64,000 nt of DNA from assembly GCA_038874075.1 (NCBI GenBank), contig JAVZDD010000004.1, positions 7,110 to 71,109 of the forward strand, written 5' to 3'. Of the stretch, positions 1-7,791 are shown piece by piece. Source of the DNA: Jingweiarchaeum tengchongense. GTDB taxonomy: Archaea; Nanobdellota; Nanobdellia; Jingweiarchaeales; Jingweiarchaeaceae. A program made the position numbers and the translations under genes. The notes beneath the pieces were generated by a model, which ran no database searches, was not told where the DNA came from, and saw only the letters and a program-made list of their open reading frames with translations. Every line of letters begins with the position of its first letter. Position 1 is the stretch's first letter.

Positions 1-29
1 CTCTTTTTGATCGCTTCGAAGACATCCAT
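1..29 (-). CDS. 5' end of a possible nitroreductase-family gene (cut by window edge)
   Basis: The reverse strand starts an open frame with ATG at 29-27 that reads MDVFEAIKKR up to the window edge. That opening is typical of nitroreductase-family flavoproteins (MDVFEAI.KRRS.R.F), where the following basic residues bind FMN. Only nine to ten codons are visible, so this is recognition of a family-like N-terminus and nothing more. It is divergent from the gene at 103. Confidence 0.35.
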
Positions 30-102
30 TCTAAAATTAATACAATAAGATTTATTAAAAATTTTCCAAATTAATTTATTATCAAGGAATCATTATTTTA
101 TT

Positions 103-615
103 ATGAAAGGTAAGAAATTAGTTATCCTTGGAGAACATCATCTTTGTGATGAATGTGTGAATGCAGAAATTTCTAAAATCAAAGAGATTGAAGATAAAAT
201 AGATCTTGTGGGCTTGGAAATAGTAGACGTTAAAAAGAAAAATACAAAACTATGCTCAAAATTTAATCAAATTCCACTTGAGAAATTTATTGAAGATGTC
301 GTTGAAAATAACTTTCCACTCTGTAGTAAAAGTGAAATGTATGAGACTTTAAAAAAACATGAGCCACTATTAAAATACTTGCAAACAAGTAATAAAAAAA
401 TATACCCACTCGGTAATCCATTTGCAAGGAACCATGCAGCATCGCTCGTCAAGTCAATAGATTCATGTTTAGACACTTGCCAACGAGGGACAATAGCGAT
501 CATTGGGTTTGGTGACATAATTGAATATTATACTCAATTTGTTAAGAAATACAGATGCACGATTAATAACGTTCATCAAATCCATCAAATATCACACGAG
601 AAACTTTATTATTAG
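103..615 (+). CDS. Hypothetical protein, 170 aa, weakly Tiki/TraB-like
   Basis: I do not recognise the family with confidence. The protein starts with a hydrophobic strand followed by GEHHLCDEC, has GLEIVD near residue 37 and ends with a strand-loop GTIAIIGFGDIIEYY. An early G-E-H followed by a G-L-E strand and a late glycine-rich strand is reminiscent of the TraB/ChaN/Tiki superfamily of putative metallohydrolases, but the match is by eye and weak. There is no signal peptide or membrane segment, and about six cysteines are spread along the chain. It sits 19 bases before the DUF167 gene on the same strand. Confidence 0.6.
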   Translation: MKGKKLVILGEHHLCDECVNAEISKIKEIEDKIDLVGLEIVDVKKKNTKLCSKFNQIPLEKFIEDVVENNFPLCSKSEMYETLKKHEPLLKYLQTSNKKIYPLGNPFARNHAASLVKSIDSCLDTCQRGTIAIIGFGDIIEYYTQFVKKYRCTINNVHQIHQISHEKLYY

Positions 616-634
616 TCGTTTTTAACATTCATTT

Positions 635-862
635 ATGATTATAGATGTGAATGTAATTCCTAATTCAAAACGACCCAAGATAATAAAAACTGCAGAAAAT
701 AAATTCAAAGTTAGGGTCGATGCACCTCCCATTAAAAACAAAGCAAATAAGCGTCTTATTGAAATAATTTCGGCGTATTTCAATGTTAAAAAATCGCAAA
801 TAAAAATAATCTATGGATTAAATTCAAGGAGTAAGAGAATTGAGATTGAGCAATTTAGATAA
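635..862 (+). CDS. DUF167 / UPF0235 (YggU-family) protein
   Basis: A 75-residue protein with the full signature of the DUF167/YggU family: V-x-P-N-S-K near residue 8, then F-K-V-R-V-x-A-P-P near residue 24, then K-A-N-K-x-L-I-E, and a C-terminal strand with the S-R-x-K pattern. Length matches archaeal family members, which are small single-domain alpha/beta proteins of unknown biochemical role. It lies just downstream of the hypothetical gene ending at 615 and may share its transcript. Confidence 0.9.
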   Translation: MIIDVNVIPNSKRPKIIKTAENKFKVRVDAPPIKNKANKRLIEIISAYFNVKKSQIKIIYGLNSRSKRIEIEQFR

Positions 863-900
863 AAACATATTTTTATCTTGATACTTTTTTATAATTAGTT

Positions 901-1431
901 ATGGAAGAGTGGCATGAGGTTTGGAGCGCTAGAGAACCACCATTAGTCAAAATTTTATTAAAATATGTTATTCCTATTGGTGCAGTTCTATTTTTCATTT
1001 ACCTTAACTATCACATCTATGTTAATGTTCTACCAAGGGCTAGTGTGTATGGCGGTTTCCCAGGAATAACAATCAGATATATTGCGGTTCTATTGGTTTT
1101 GATATCTATTGCTTTCATTTGTAGGAATGGATTAAGACAGCAGATTAAAATATACAAGGAAGGTATATGGTTAAATTCGACAGAGTTTGATTTCTATTTT
1201 TTCAAATTAAAAACAAAGTGGACTAGACCAGAAAAATGGATAAAGTGGGAAGATGTCAAAGGATTGATCATTCGTTCAAGAGTCAAGTTTGAGAGAGTTG
1301 ATATTTTATACATTGATGTGATTACTAAAAATGGTACCTATCCAGTGGTGTTACGAATAGAGGATGCAATTAATATGAAGGATGCAATTATAAAAGAAGG
1401 ATATGGAGAAAAACTCAAAAATAAAATTTAG
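901..1431 (+). CDS. Membrane protein with C-terminal PH-like domain
   Basis: Two hydrophobic segments near residues 18-38 and 60-78 are followed by a soluble part of about 95 residues. The soluble part (IKIYKEGIWLNSTEF, then WIKWEDVKGLII, then a strand pattern) has the layout of small bacterial PH-like domains, in which a strand, a W.d(I/V) strand and a terminal helix recur. This reading is by fold pattern only, so the function is unknown. It is convergent with the gene ending at 1436, with only four bases between them. Confidence 0.7.
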   Translation: MEEWHEVWSAREPPLVKILLKYVIPIGAVLFFIYLNYHIYVNVLPRASVYGGFPGITIRYIAVLLVLISIAFICRNGLRQQIKIYKEGIWLNSTEFDFYFFKLKTKWTRPEKWIKWEDVKGLIIRSRVKFERVDILYIDVITKNGTYPVVLRIEDAINMKDAIIKEGYGEKLKNKI

Positions 1432-1435
1432 AATT

Positions 1436-1846
1436 TTAAGACTTCTTTTCCTCTATTTTATATGCGCCTTCCTTTTCCCATGTGTTCCTTGCAATCTTTG
1501 CTACATCATCAAAGTTCTGTACGATCGTTAAGTAATGTTGTTTCTCAGTTTCCTTTGCCAAATTAAGTGCTTCATTGAAATACATCCTTGCTTTTTCAAT
1601 ATCACCTTCAAAAAGTGCTATGTTTGCAGCAAACGTTAAATCTCTTGGATTTTTTGTTTCTACTAGTTCATCGATCTTCTTTCCAAGTCTACTGGGGTTG
1701 AGCAGGAGCATGTGGGATAGTGCATCGTATAAATCGCTACGATTGGCTTCATTGCAAGCCACTTCTAGTGGAGTTGTAACTTTGATCGGTTGCTCTACTG
1801 GCTTTTTCTCTTCCTCCTTCTTTTTTCCAAATTTGAAAAGTTTCAT
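1436..1846 (-). CDS. Small TPR-like hypothetical protein
   Basis: A 136-residue soluble protein with a lysine/glutamate-rich N-terminus (KFGKKKEEEKK) and a helical body. The stretch AANIALFEGDIEKARMYFNE near residues 90-110 matches a tetratricopeptide-repeat helix pair. The ATG at 1846 is preceded by a strong AGGAGG seven bases upstream, and that SD is embedded in the last codons and stop of the preceding gene (stop at 1853-1851), so the two genes are very probably translated from one message. Function unknown. Confidence 0.75.
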   Translation of the reverse strand: MKLFKFGKKKEEEKKPVEQPIKVTTPLEVACNEANRSDLYDALSHMLLLNPSRLGKKIDELVETKNPRDLTFAANIALFEGDIEKARMYFNEALNLAKETEKQHYLTIVQNFDDVAKIARNTWEKEGAYKIEEKKS

Positions 1847-1850
1847 TTCA

Positions 1851-2831
1851 TTACCTCCTATCTTTTAATTTCTTTTCTTCTTCTAAAAATTTGAAAAATT
1901 CATCTTCAGAATAGAAAATATAGTCGGATGGATAGGATGTGAAGGGACTGTAATGGGGTGATGGAAAAATCGTATACACCTTCTGGTTATTTTCAAATCC
2001 AGTTATCTGTTCTGTAATTACACCACTTGAGTGAACTATTTTTGGGAAATAAACAACAACTTCCCTACATTGTCTGACAAGTTTTTTATCCCTATTCACG
2101 GTGTCATTATCAACTACTAATTTCCATTCAAGTGGTGCATCACCGATAAATATTGGTAAAATCACATTTTTATATTCCATTAATTTCTTGGCGAATTTAT
2201 CCACTTTTTGCATATTCTCAGCATCTAAGTGTGTTATTGGCGCACTTAGATATGTGAGTTCTTTTTCTGGTTCAAATATCAATTCATAAAGCGTTGAGCC
2301 AGGTTGTCCTTGTGGAATTAAATAAAATGGTTTCCCAGCGAATTGTGCGGCAGTTTTCGTTTCCAGTTCTTCAACACATTGCCAATGTATTACATTTCCA
2401 AGATTTAGCTTTCCTTTCCATTGTGGATTTTGCTCAAGCTTTTTATGTATTTTAATTGGGTTGTCAATTATTGTGATATACAAATCCGGATTGAACCTTC
2501 TCAAATAAGAAACATCGAATGCTTGTCTAAAATCATTTTTCCATAAAAAATTTGCATGTGAATCAATGATAGTTATATCTTCATCACCAACTTGGCTTAT
2601 TATTCTTTCAAAGGCGGCTGAGCGCAGGAACTTTAGTGCCAAATCATCAAGGTCAAGTATCTTCTCTTTACTTAAAGGTATGTCCAGACTTCTACCAATA
2701 TCGAACATTGTATGCGCAACATCAAGATGCTTTACTGTTTTTCCCCTCTCTTTGCAATAATCTTCAAATTTCTTTATGTAATTTCTCCTGTTACTACCAT
2801 GTATTCCAGTACAAAATATTTTCATAATCAT
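1851..2831 (-). CDS. P-loop kinase-like / nucleoside 2-deoxyribosyltransferase-like two-domain protein
   Basis: The N-terminal half begins KIFCTGIHGSNRRNYIKKF, a degenerate P-loop of the adenylate-kinase type in which the usual GKT/S is replaced by N-R-R. It continues with a second strand ending in IIDSHA near residue 92, as in small nucleotide kinases. The C-terminal third starts ELTYLSAPITHLD near residue 190, which resembles the YLAGPI strand opening of nucleoside 2-deoxyribosyltransferases, and has a later IFIGDAPLEW. The combination suggests a nucleotide-processing protein whose kinase domain may no longer bind ATP conventionally. A TATA-like element near 2858-2869 fits transcription starting just before the ATG at 2831; an in-frame ATG at 2825 is also possible. 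Confidence 0.7.
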   Translation of the reverse strand: MIMKIFCTGIHGSNRRNYIKKFEDYCKERGKTVKHLDVAHTMFDIGRSLDIPLSKEKILDLDDLALKFLRSAAFERIISQVGDEDITIIDSHANFLWKNDFRQAFDVSYLRRFNPDLYITIIDNPIKIHKKLEQNPQWKGKLNLGNVIHWQCVEELETKTAAQFAGKPFYLIPQGQPGSTLYELIFEPEKELTYLSAPITHLDAENMQKVDKFAKKLMEYKNVILPIFIGDAPLEWKLVVDNDTVNRDKKLVRQCREVVVYFPKIVHSSGVITEQITGFENNQKVYTIFPSPHYSPFTSYPSDYIFYSEDEFFKFLEEEKKLKDRR

Positions 2832-2949
2832 TTGAAAATGTTACTACTTTATTAAAGTTACGCTTTTTCGTTTTTGCTTCAAACACTACCGACGTATAGT
2901 TACCAAAAAATTATATTTGAGTATTTCATCGTTTCAATTTGGTGAGCAT

Positions 2950-3222
2950 ATGGAAGAAGAAATTGAAGAGGTAAAAAAAGAAGAAGTTGGCAGAGTAACA
3001 CACTTTTATCCCAAAATTAGTGTGGCAGTAGTAGAGCTAAGTGGAACTTTAAGAGTCGGAGACAGAATACTAATAAAAGGAAATATTACAAATTTTGAAC
3101 AAGATGTTGAATCAATGCAAATAGAACACGCGAATATTGAAGAAGCAAATGCAGGCCAATCAATAGGACTTAAAGTGGCCCAAAGAGCTAGGGAAGGAGA
3201 CATTGTTTACAAATTATTGTGA
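2950..3222 (+). CDS. Translation elongation factor-like protein (EF-Tu domain II barrel)
   Basis: About 90 residues after an acidic N-terminus form a single beta-barrel like domain II of EF-Tu/IF2: VGRVTHFYPKISVAVVEL, then GTLRVGDRILIKG, then VESMQIEH, then AGQSIGLKV, then GDIVYKL. Free-standing proteins of this type occur in many archaea and are annotated as translation-factor-like, with unknown role; no GTPase domain is attached. I chose the ATG at 2950, with GGTGAG just upstream, over a TTG 11 codons earlier, because family members start directly in the acidic segment. Confidence 0.8.
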   Translation: MEEEIEEVKKEEVGRVTHFYPKISVAVVELSGTLRVGDRILIKGNITNFEQDVESMQIEHANIEEANAGQSIGLKVAQRAREGDIVYKLL

Positions 3223-3231
3223 TTCTATTTT

Positions 3232-3567
3232 TTATATTACTTTTATTAAATTACAACTCGTGTCCAATTCAACAAAGTGATGCGCACTTCCATTTCTATA
3301 AGCCTGACACTGGTTTTCCGGTAAGTCATCTATTGGTTGTCTTGGAGAATGTGCAATATCACAAACCCAATCTTCAATGTTCCAATTTGGTTCATTATCT
3401 GAAAGACATGGCCCATTCTTATATGCTTCTTCTATTGATGTGCCCACTGGTTTATTTCTACAAATTTGCATACATAATGTAATCGCTTGCTGTTTCTTGT
3501 CCTGTGACTGTTGAATACAACCAATGATAAAAACCATAAAAAATATCAAAATCAAAACTTTTTTCAT
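3232..3567 (-). CDS. Small cysteine-rich lipoprotein
   Basis: The N-terminus is a lipoprotein signal: MKK, a run of hydrophobic residues, then the lipobox FIIGC at about residues 13-17, followed by a Q/K-rich linker. The mature part is under 100 residues and has six further cysteines, suggesting disulfides outside the cell. I do not recognise a family. It is convergent with the gene ending at 3222 and lies next to ribK on the same strand, 18 bases away, though no functional link is apparent. Confidence 0.7.
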   Translation of the reverse strand: MKKVLILIFFMVFIIGCIQQSQDKKQQAITLCMQICRNKPVGTSIEEAYKNGPCLSDNEPNWNIEDWVCDIAHSPRQPIDDLPENQCQAYRNGSAHHFVELDTSCNLIKVI

Positions 3568-3585
3568 ATTTCAAATCTGATTATA

Positions 3586-3996
3586 TCAATATAAAATACT
3601 TTCTATCCTTACTAAATCACCATCTTTCAAATTAAATTTTTTTCTTAAACATATAGGCGCAATTATCTCAATTACATCTTCACCATAACATGTTTTATCA
3701 ATTTTAAGTGCATGTCCTCTAATTTTTTTATTTACCTTCACTGCATAGCAAGACGCACCCCCATATTCAACGCCATTCTCAACGAAACCATCTATCCTCA
3801 CACCTTTATTTAAGAATAATCTTTTCTTAATCTCAATGTATTTTTTATCTAATTTCAAGTTTAGAGTTCCGGGAAATGGTTTATAACCCAATTTTTTCTT
3901 GAATTGTTTAACAAACGATTCAATGCTCAAGAAATGTGCTCCCCTACCCATTCCGGTAAATACACTACCGACCAATTCAATTTTTTCCATCTTCAT
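3586..3996 (-). CDS. ribK: CTP-dependent riboflavin kinase
   Basis: Archaeal RibK converts riboflavin to FMN using CTP. The 136-residue length is that of the single-domain enzyme. Visible family features are LVGSVFTGMGRGAHFLS near residue 8-24 (glycine-rich nucleotide-binding segment), LGYKPFPGTLNLKL near residue 36 (the PGTLN signature), a central RIDGF strand, and IIAPICLRKKFNLKDGDLV near the C-terminus. There is no N-terminal helix-turn-helix domain, which some archaeal RibK proteins carry. An alternative ATG lies two codons downstream. Confidence 0.93.
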   Translation of the reverse strand: MKMEKIELVGSVFTGMGRGAHFLSIESFVKQFKKKLGYKPFPGTLNLKLDKKYIEIKKRLFLNKGVRIDGFVENGVEYGGASCYAVKVNKKIRGHALKIDKTCYGEDVIEIIAPICLRKKFNLKDGDLVRIESILY

Positions 3997-4074
3997 CTTT
4001 ATTTAAACTTTTCTGCTAAGAAAATTTATATTAATTAAACTTTTACTTCCTTTCTACAATTTATTAACTATTTT

Positions 4075-4090
4075 GGAGAGATGACAATTG
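4075..4090 (+). promoter_or_regulatory. Shine-Dalgarno site that fixes a TTG start
   Basis: GGAGAG at 4075-4080 precedes TTG at 4088 by seven bases. The nearby ATG at 4081 is out of frame with the thiolase, so the SD and the family N-terminus (AAIVGAGRTRFG) both point to the TTG. A TATA-like tttatatta lies at 4025-4033. Confidence 0.6.
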
Positions 4091-5284
4091 ACGAAAGCTC
4101 AAGCTGCAATTGTCGGCGCTGGAAGAACAAGATTTGGTGAACTTTGGAATCAGAGCGCTGAAAGACTTGTGGTAGAAGCAGGTCTGGATGCAATTAAATC
4201 TGTTGATAAGGGAATTGGTAGGAAAGACATCAATGCATTTTATATTGGTAGCCTACTTCTTGAAAAAACAACAAATATATCAACACTCGACGCTTATTTA
4301 TCAAGAGAATTAAGTGTACATGCCCCAATTGCAATTCTAAAATCAGGATCCTCAGCATTATATAATGGTGTGAATGCGATAAAATCAGGCTTAGATGTAG
4401 TTTGTGTGGGTGGAATTGAAAAGATGACTGATGCATTTGTTAGTATACCGGAATTCCTAACTTCTACCATTGATCAATACGAAGCAGACGCTGGCTTCAC
4501 TTATCCAGGTTTATTTGCAGCAATGACAAATAAGTATATGTTGGATTTTAATGCAAAGCGAGAAGCATTTGCGAAAGTGCCATGTAAAAACCACTATCAT
4601 GGGATGAACAATGAATTTGCGCAATTTAGAAATAAAATGCTTCCAGAAAGGGTTCTCTCCTCACCATTGGTCGCAGACCCGATAAGAACATTTGAATGTG
4701 CGCCAATATCAGATGGTGCGGCAGCAGTTATCATTACAAAACCAGAAATTGCTAAAAAATTTACAGACACGCCAATTTACATCGTTAGTAGTTCACAAGC
4801 AACGGACCATATTTCATTGTACAGTAGACATAGTATGACAAAGTTTGAAAGTACTGAATTAGCAATGGAAAGAGCGTTAAAGGAATCATCAATTGGGCTA
4901 GATAAAATTCAAATTGCTGAGGTTCATGACAGCACACCGATTGAGGAAGTGCTATTTTTAGAGGATGCCGGATTCGTGAAGAAAGGTCTTGGATGGAAGA
5001 TTGTTGATGAAAGTATAAAATCTTTTGAAGGATCAAAACATATTCCTTATGTTTTGGAGGATGGTAGAGAGTTAGTAATCAACTGTGGCGGCGGACTAAA
5101 GGCTGATGGACACCCAATTGGTGCTACAGGTGTCAGACAAGTTTATGAAGCTTTTAAACAATTAAGAAACGAAGCCGGTAAGAGGCAAGTATCATTGGAT
5201 AAACAAATTGAATCAGCAGTCCTTCATGATACTGAGAGTTCAGGTGCAGTTTCAACGATACATATTTTGAGGAGATTTGAATGA
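4088..5284 (+). CDS. Acetyl-CoA acetyltransferase-like thiolase of the mevalonate operon; nucleophile Cys not seen
   Basis: Archaeal thiolases condense two acetyl-CoA to acetoacetyl-CoA for HMG-CoA synthase. The fold is clear: AAIVGAGRTRFGEL at the start, KSGSSALYNGVNAIKSG near residues 85-101, VGGIEKMTD near 108, EVHDSTPIEE near 279, and the C-terminal GGGLKADGHPIGATGVRQ containing the catalytic histidine. However, the usual A-C-A-S-G segment with the nucleophilic cysteine reads I-L-K-S-G at residues 83-87, and the usual GG.G near the C-terminus reads DTESSG. The protein may therefore be inactive or use different chemistry, perhaps acting as a structural partner. Its stop overlaps the start of the fusion gene downstream (ATGA at 5281), giving tight coupling. 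Confidence 0.88.
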   Translation: MTKAQAAIVGAGRTRFGELWNQSAERLVVEAGLDAIKSVDKGIGRKDINAFYIGSLLLEKTTNISTLDAYLSRELSVHAPIAILKSGSSALYNGVNAIKSGLDVVCVGGIEKMTDAFVSIPEFLTSTIDQYEADAGFTYPGLFAAMTNKYMLDFNAKREAFAKVPCKNHYHGMNNEFAQFRNKMLPERVLSSPLVADPIRTFECAPISDGAAAVIITKPEIAKKFTDTPIYIVSSSQATDHISLYSRHSMTKFESTELAMERALKESSIGLDKIQIAEVHDSTPIEEVLFLEDAGFVKKGLGWKIVDESIKSFEGSKHIPYVLEDGRELVINCGGGLKADGHPIGATGVRQVYEAFKQLRNEAGKRQVSLDKQIESAVLHDTESSGAVSTIHILRRFE

Positions 5285-6813
5285 GCGAAATAACTGGTCC
5301 AATTGTGAGAAGAAAAGTTGAAACGTCTTATCGATTAATAGGTAGTCAATGCGAGGAATGTGGTAGAAAATACTTTCCAGCGAAGGAATTCTGTGGATTT
5401 GAGGGAAGGAAAAGCAGAATGAAAGAAATTTCTTTCTTTGATGATGTTGGTGAGATTGTGAGTGGTAGTTTGATTAGAGAATCACCAAAAAGATTTTCAA
5501 AGCTTTCTCCATATGTCTCAGTTATCACTTCTTTCGATGGTATAAGAATACCTGGTAGATTGACTGATGTTGATCCCTCAGAGATACAAAGAGAATTTGA
5601 TATTTCAAGATATGCTGGAAAAAGAGTTTTCCCTGTTTTTAGAAGAATCTATGAACAACCCGGAGGGATAATTACATACAGTAGTTTGAATTTTGTTGAT
5701 CAAGATTACCATAAACACATCAAAATGGAGCCAAGCCTAGAACAAGCTGTTTCTGATCAAACCGGCATTGTTGGTTATGGTGTTTATATACCGAGATTCA
5801 GATTAAAAGTTGCTGAAATTGCTAAAAAATTTGGTAAAGAACCAAGTATTTATGAAAAAGGCCTTGGTTTGATTGAGAAGGCAGTTGCAAACTTGGATGA
5901 AGATTCTGTTACAATGGCTGTGGAGGCTGGAAGGAGAGCATTGATCCATTCTCGCCTTCCAAGGGAAGCGATACAAGAAGTTTATGTTGGTTCAGAATCA
6001 AATCCCTACGCGGTTAAACCGATCATGAGCTCAGTCATAGAAGCACTAGCATTAGGTAATGAATATAAAGACGGCTATGCTACTGGTGGCGCAGATACAG
6101 AATTTGCATGTAAAGCAGCGACAGCAATGTTCAAACCAGCAATTGCAATTACAAGTGATTCAAGGATTGGAATCGAAAATTGTATGGTGATCGGTAGCGA
6201 TAACTCTCAGGCACATCCAGGTGATGACTTAGATTATTCTGTTGGGGCTGGTGCAGCCGCATTCATTTTTGGTAAAAAAGGAGTAATCGCTACAATTAAA
6301 AAATGTGTTTCTTACACAACAGACACTGCAGACTTTTATCGAAGGGATTTACAACAATTCCCGAGACATGAGGACAGGTTTACTGGAGAACCTGCCTATT
6401 TCAAACATGTTATCGGTTGTGGTGAGTTATTGTTACAAAAAACAGGAATGAAGCCAAAGGACTTTGATTATGCTGTTTTTCACCAACCAAATTCGAAATT
6501 TCCTGAAAGAGCAGCATCAATTTTAGGATTCACAGAGGAACAAATTAAACCAGGTCAAAAAGTAAGTATGATTGGAAACACATATTCAGCTGCTTGTCTA
6601 ATTGGCCTTGCAGGAATTTTAGACATAGCTGAGCCAGGAGACAAGATTTTCATGGTTGGTTATGGTTCTGGTGCGGGTAGTGACGGTTATTTCATTGAAG
6701 TAGAGAAAGGAATTTTGGATAAGAGGGAAAAAATAATCCCAGTTGATTCTCAAATAAAATCTGATAAAAAAATATATGTAGATTATGATTTCTATAGAAA
6801 AAGTAAAGGTTAG
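5281..6813 (+). CDS. DUF35 OB-fold / HMG-CoA synthase fusion
   Basis: HMG-CoA synthase makes HMG-CoA from acetoacetyl-CoA and acetyl-CoA. Residues 1-150 are a DUF35 protein: a zinc-ribbon start with C24, C27 and C38 (a fourth cysteine is not obvious), then an OB-fold with GEIVSGSLI, VITSFDG and GRLTDV. Residues 162-510 are an archaeal HMG-CoA synthase: GIVGYGVYIPRFRLK, YVGSESNPYAVKP (Glu239), DTEFACKAAT (nucleophile Cys277), FHQPNSKFPERA (His401) and GNTYSAACLIGL. In archaea I know, DUF35 is a separate small gene that bridges thiolase and HMG-CoA synthase in a complex; here the bridge is covalently part of the synthase. No stop or frameshift separates the domains. Confidence 0.95.
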   Translation: MSEITGPIVRRKVETSYRLIGSQCEECGRKYFPAKEFCGFEGRKSRMKEISFFDDVGEIVSGSLIRESPKRFSKLSPYVSVITSFDGIRIPGRLTDVDPSEIQREFDISRYAGKRVFPVFRRIYEQPGGIITYSSLNFVDQDYHKHIKMEPSLEQAVSDQTGIVGYGVYIPRFRLKVAEIAKKFGKEPSIYEKGLGLIEKAVANLDEDSVTMAVEAGRRALIHSRLPREAIQEVYVGSESNPYAVKPIMSSVIEALALGNEYKDGYATGGADTEFACKAATAMFKPAIAITSDSRIGIENCMVIGSDNSQAHPGDDLDYSVGAGAAAFIFGKKGVIATIKKCVSYTTDTADFYRRDLQQFPRHEDRFTGEPAYFKHVIGCGELLLQKTGMKPKDFDYAVFHQPNSKFPERAASILGFTEEQIKPGQKVSMIGNTYSAACLIGLAGILDIAEPGDKIFMVGYGSGAGSDGYFIEVEKGILDKREKIIPVDSQIKSDKKIYVDYDFYRKSKG

Positions 6814-6817
6814 AAAT

Positions 6818-7261
6818 TTAATGATATAATACTTTTTCCAATCCGATTTGTGGTTTAGTTTCTGTTTTGTATAATGTGCTTATAGATTTACTGAAACCAT
6901 ATGATCGATAATTGCTTTCCTTTTCAAACTTTTTCATAAAATCTTCTAATACTTCATCTGCAACTTTAATACCAGTTTGTATGTACTCGGGATGCCCCAT
7001 CAAGTCTGACATTACTTCTACTAATCTATGTAAGTATTTTGTTAAGAATATACTTGCATGCACCGCCTCTTCCTTTGTCCTTATGTTTTTTAAGTTCTTT
7101 GCCCCATTTAAATGTGTTTCAAGTCCATTTCTGATGAGTCTTGCATAATCTTGTTCATCTTTAACGAATTTACCCAATGCTGAAACTACATTTCCTAGTC
7201 CACCAAAATTGATTACTCGTTGGACTTCTTCCTCCACCAATTCGTCCAATGTCTTATCCAT
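6818..7261 (-). CDS. Hypothetical helical protein, 147 aa
   Basis: I do not recognise a family. The protein is predicted mostly helical and acidic at the start (DKTLDELVEEEVQRVI), with no membrane segment. A central part has E-A-V-H-A-S and H-R-L-V-E-V-M-S-D-L-M-G-H, giving several histidines and acidic residues on helices. It is divergent from the winged-helix gene at 7333, and a 16-bp palindrome lies between them, so the two may be co-regulated by that protein. Confidence 0.7.
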   Translation of the reverse strand: MDKTLDELVEEEVQRVINFGGLGNVVSALGKFVKDEQDYARLIRNGLETHLNGAKNLKNIRTKEEAVHASIFLTKYLHRLVEVMSDLMGHPEYIQTGIKVADEVLEDFMKKFEKESNYRSYGFSKSISTLYKTETKPQIGLEKVLYH

Positions 7262-7278
7262 CCTGAATCACCTTTATT

Positions 7279-7309
7279 ACTACTTTAAAGTAGTTACTAA
7301 TATATAAAG
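7279..7309 (+). promoter_or_regulatory. Palindromic operator candidate and TATA box in a divergent promoter
   Basis: ACTACTTTAAAGTAGT at 7279-7294 is a perfect 16-bp inverted repeat. It lies 18 bases upstream of the ATG at 7261 (reverse strand) and just upstream of a TATA box aatatataaag at 7299-7309. The TATA box is well placed for the forward gene starting at 7333. A repressor bound here could block both directions; the neighbouring winged-helix protein is the obvious candidate (inference). Confidence 0.5.
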
Positions 7310-7332
7310 TTTTTGATTTACCTTTTTTAAGA

Positions 7333-7791
7333 ATGGAGGAAGAGAAGCAAAGAAAAATTGTATCACGTGGGATTCCATCTAAAGAGTGCTTCTGGTTTCC
7401 AGCAATTGAGAAATGGAAAGAGATTGATAAAAAATGGGAACTTATAGACATTGTACAACACATTTATCCAAAGGAATATCAAAAACAATACAATGAGATT
7501 ACATTCAAATTTTTAAGTTTTTTATTAGAAAATCCATTTGGAATAGATGGAGGCAAAGTGAGTGAATGGATTAAGCACAATAACATAAGTAAAGCAACTT
7601 TTTACAATGTGATCATTCCACATTTAGTTGATATTGGTATTATAAAGAGGAGAAGAATGTACGGCGAAGGAGGAAGAAAAACGATTATTACTACAAGTGA
7701 AATCTTTTCAAATTTTTTAAGAAAAATAGCAGATAGTTGGACAGATGTTTTAAATGAAAGGAAAAAAGAAGGAGAAACTAAAAATGAATGA
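7333..7791 (+). CDS. Winged-helix DNA-binding regulator
   Basis: The central part, residues 55-115, reads as a winged helix: ITFKFLSFLLENP, then GKVSEWIKHNNISKATFYNVIIPHL (helix-turn-helix), then VDIGIIKRRRMYGEGGRKTIITT (a basic wing with glycines). This is the layout of small archaeal transcriptional regulators. The first 45 residues are rich in charged and aromatic residues, with no family signature I recognise. The gene is led by a TATA box with an adjacent palindrome, suggesting autoregulation. It overlaps the next gene by eight bases and is probably co-transcribed with it. Confidence 0.75.
   Translation: MEEEKQRKIVSRGIPSKECFWFPAIEKWKEIDKKWELIDIVQHIYPKEYQKQYNEITFKFLSFLLENPFGIDGGKVSEWIKHNNISKATFYNVIIPHLVDIGIIKRRRMYGEGGRKTIITTSEIFSNFLRKIADSWTDVLNERKKEGETKNE

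Noticed and set aside
4081..4083. ATG just before the thiolase TTG start
   Set aside because: It is out of frame with the thiolase; the SD spacing and family N-terminus fit the TTG at 4088.
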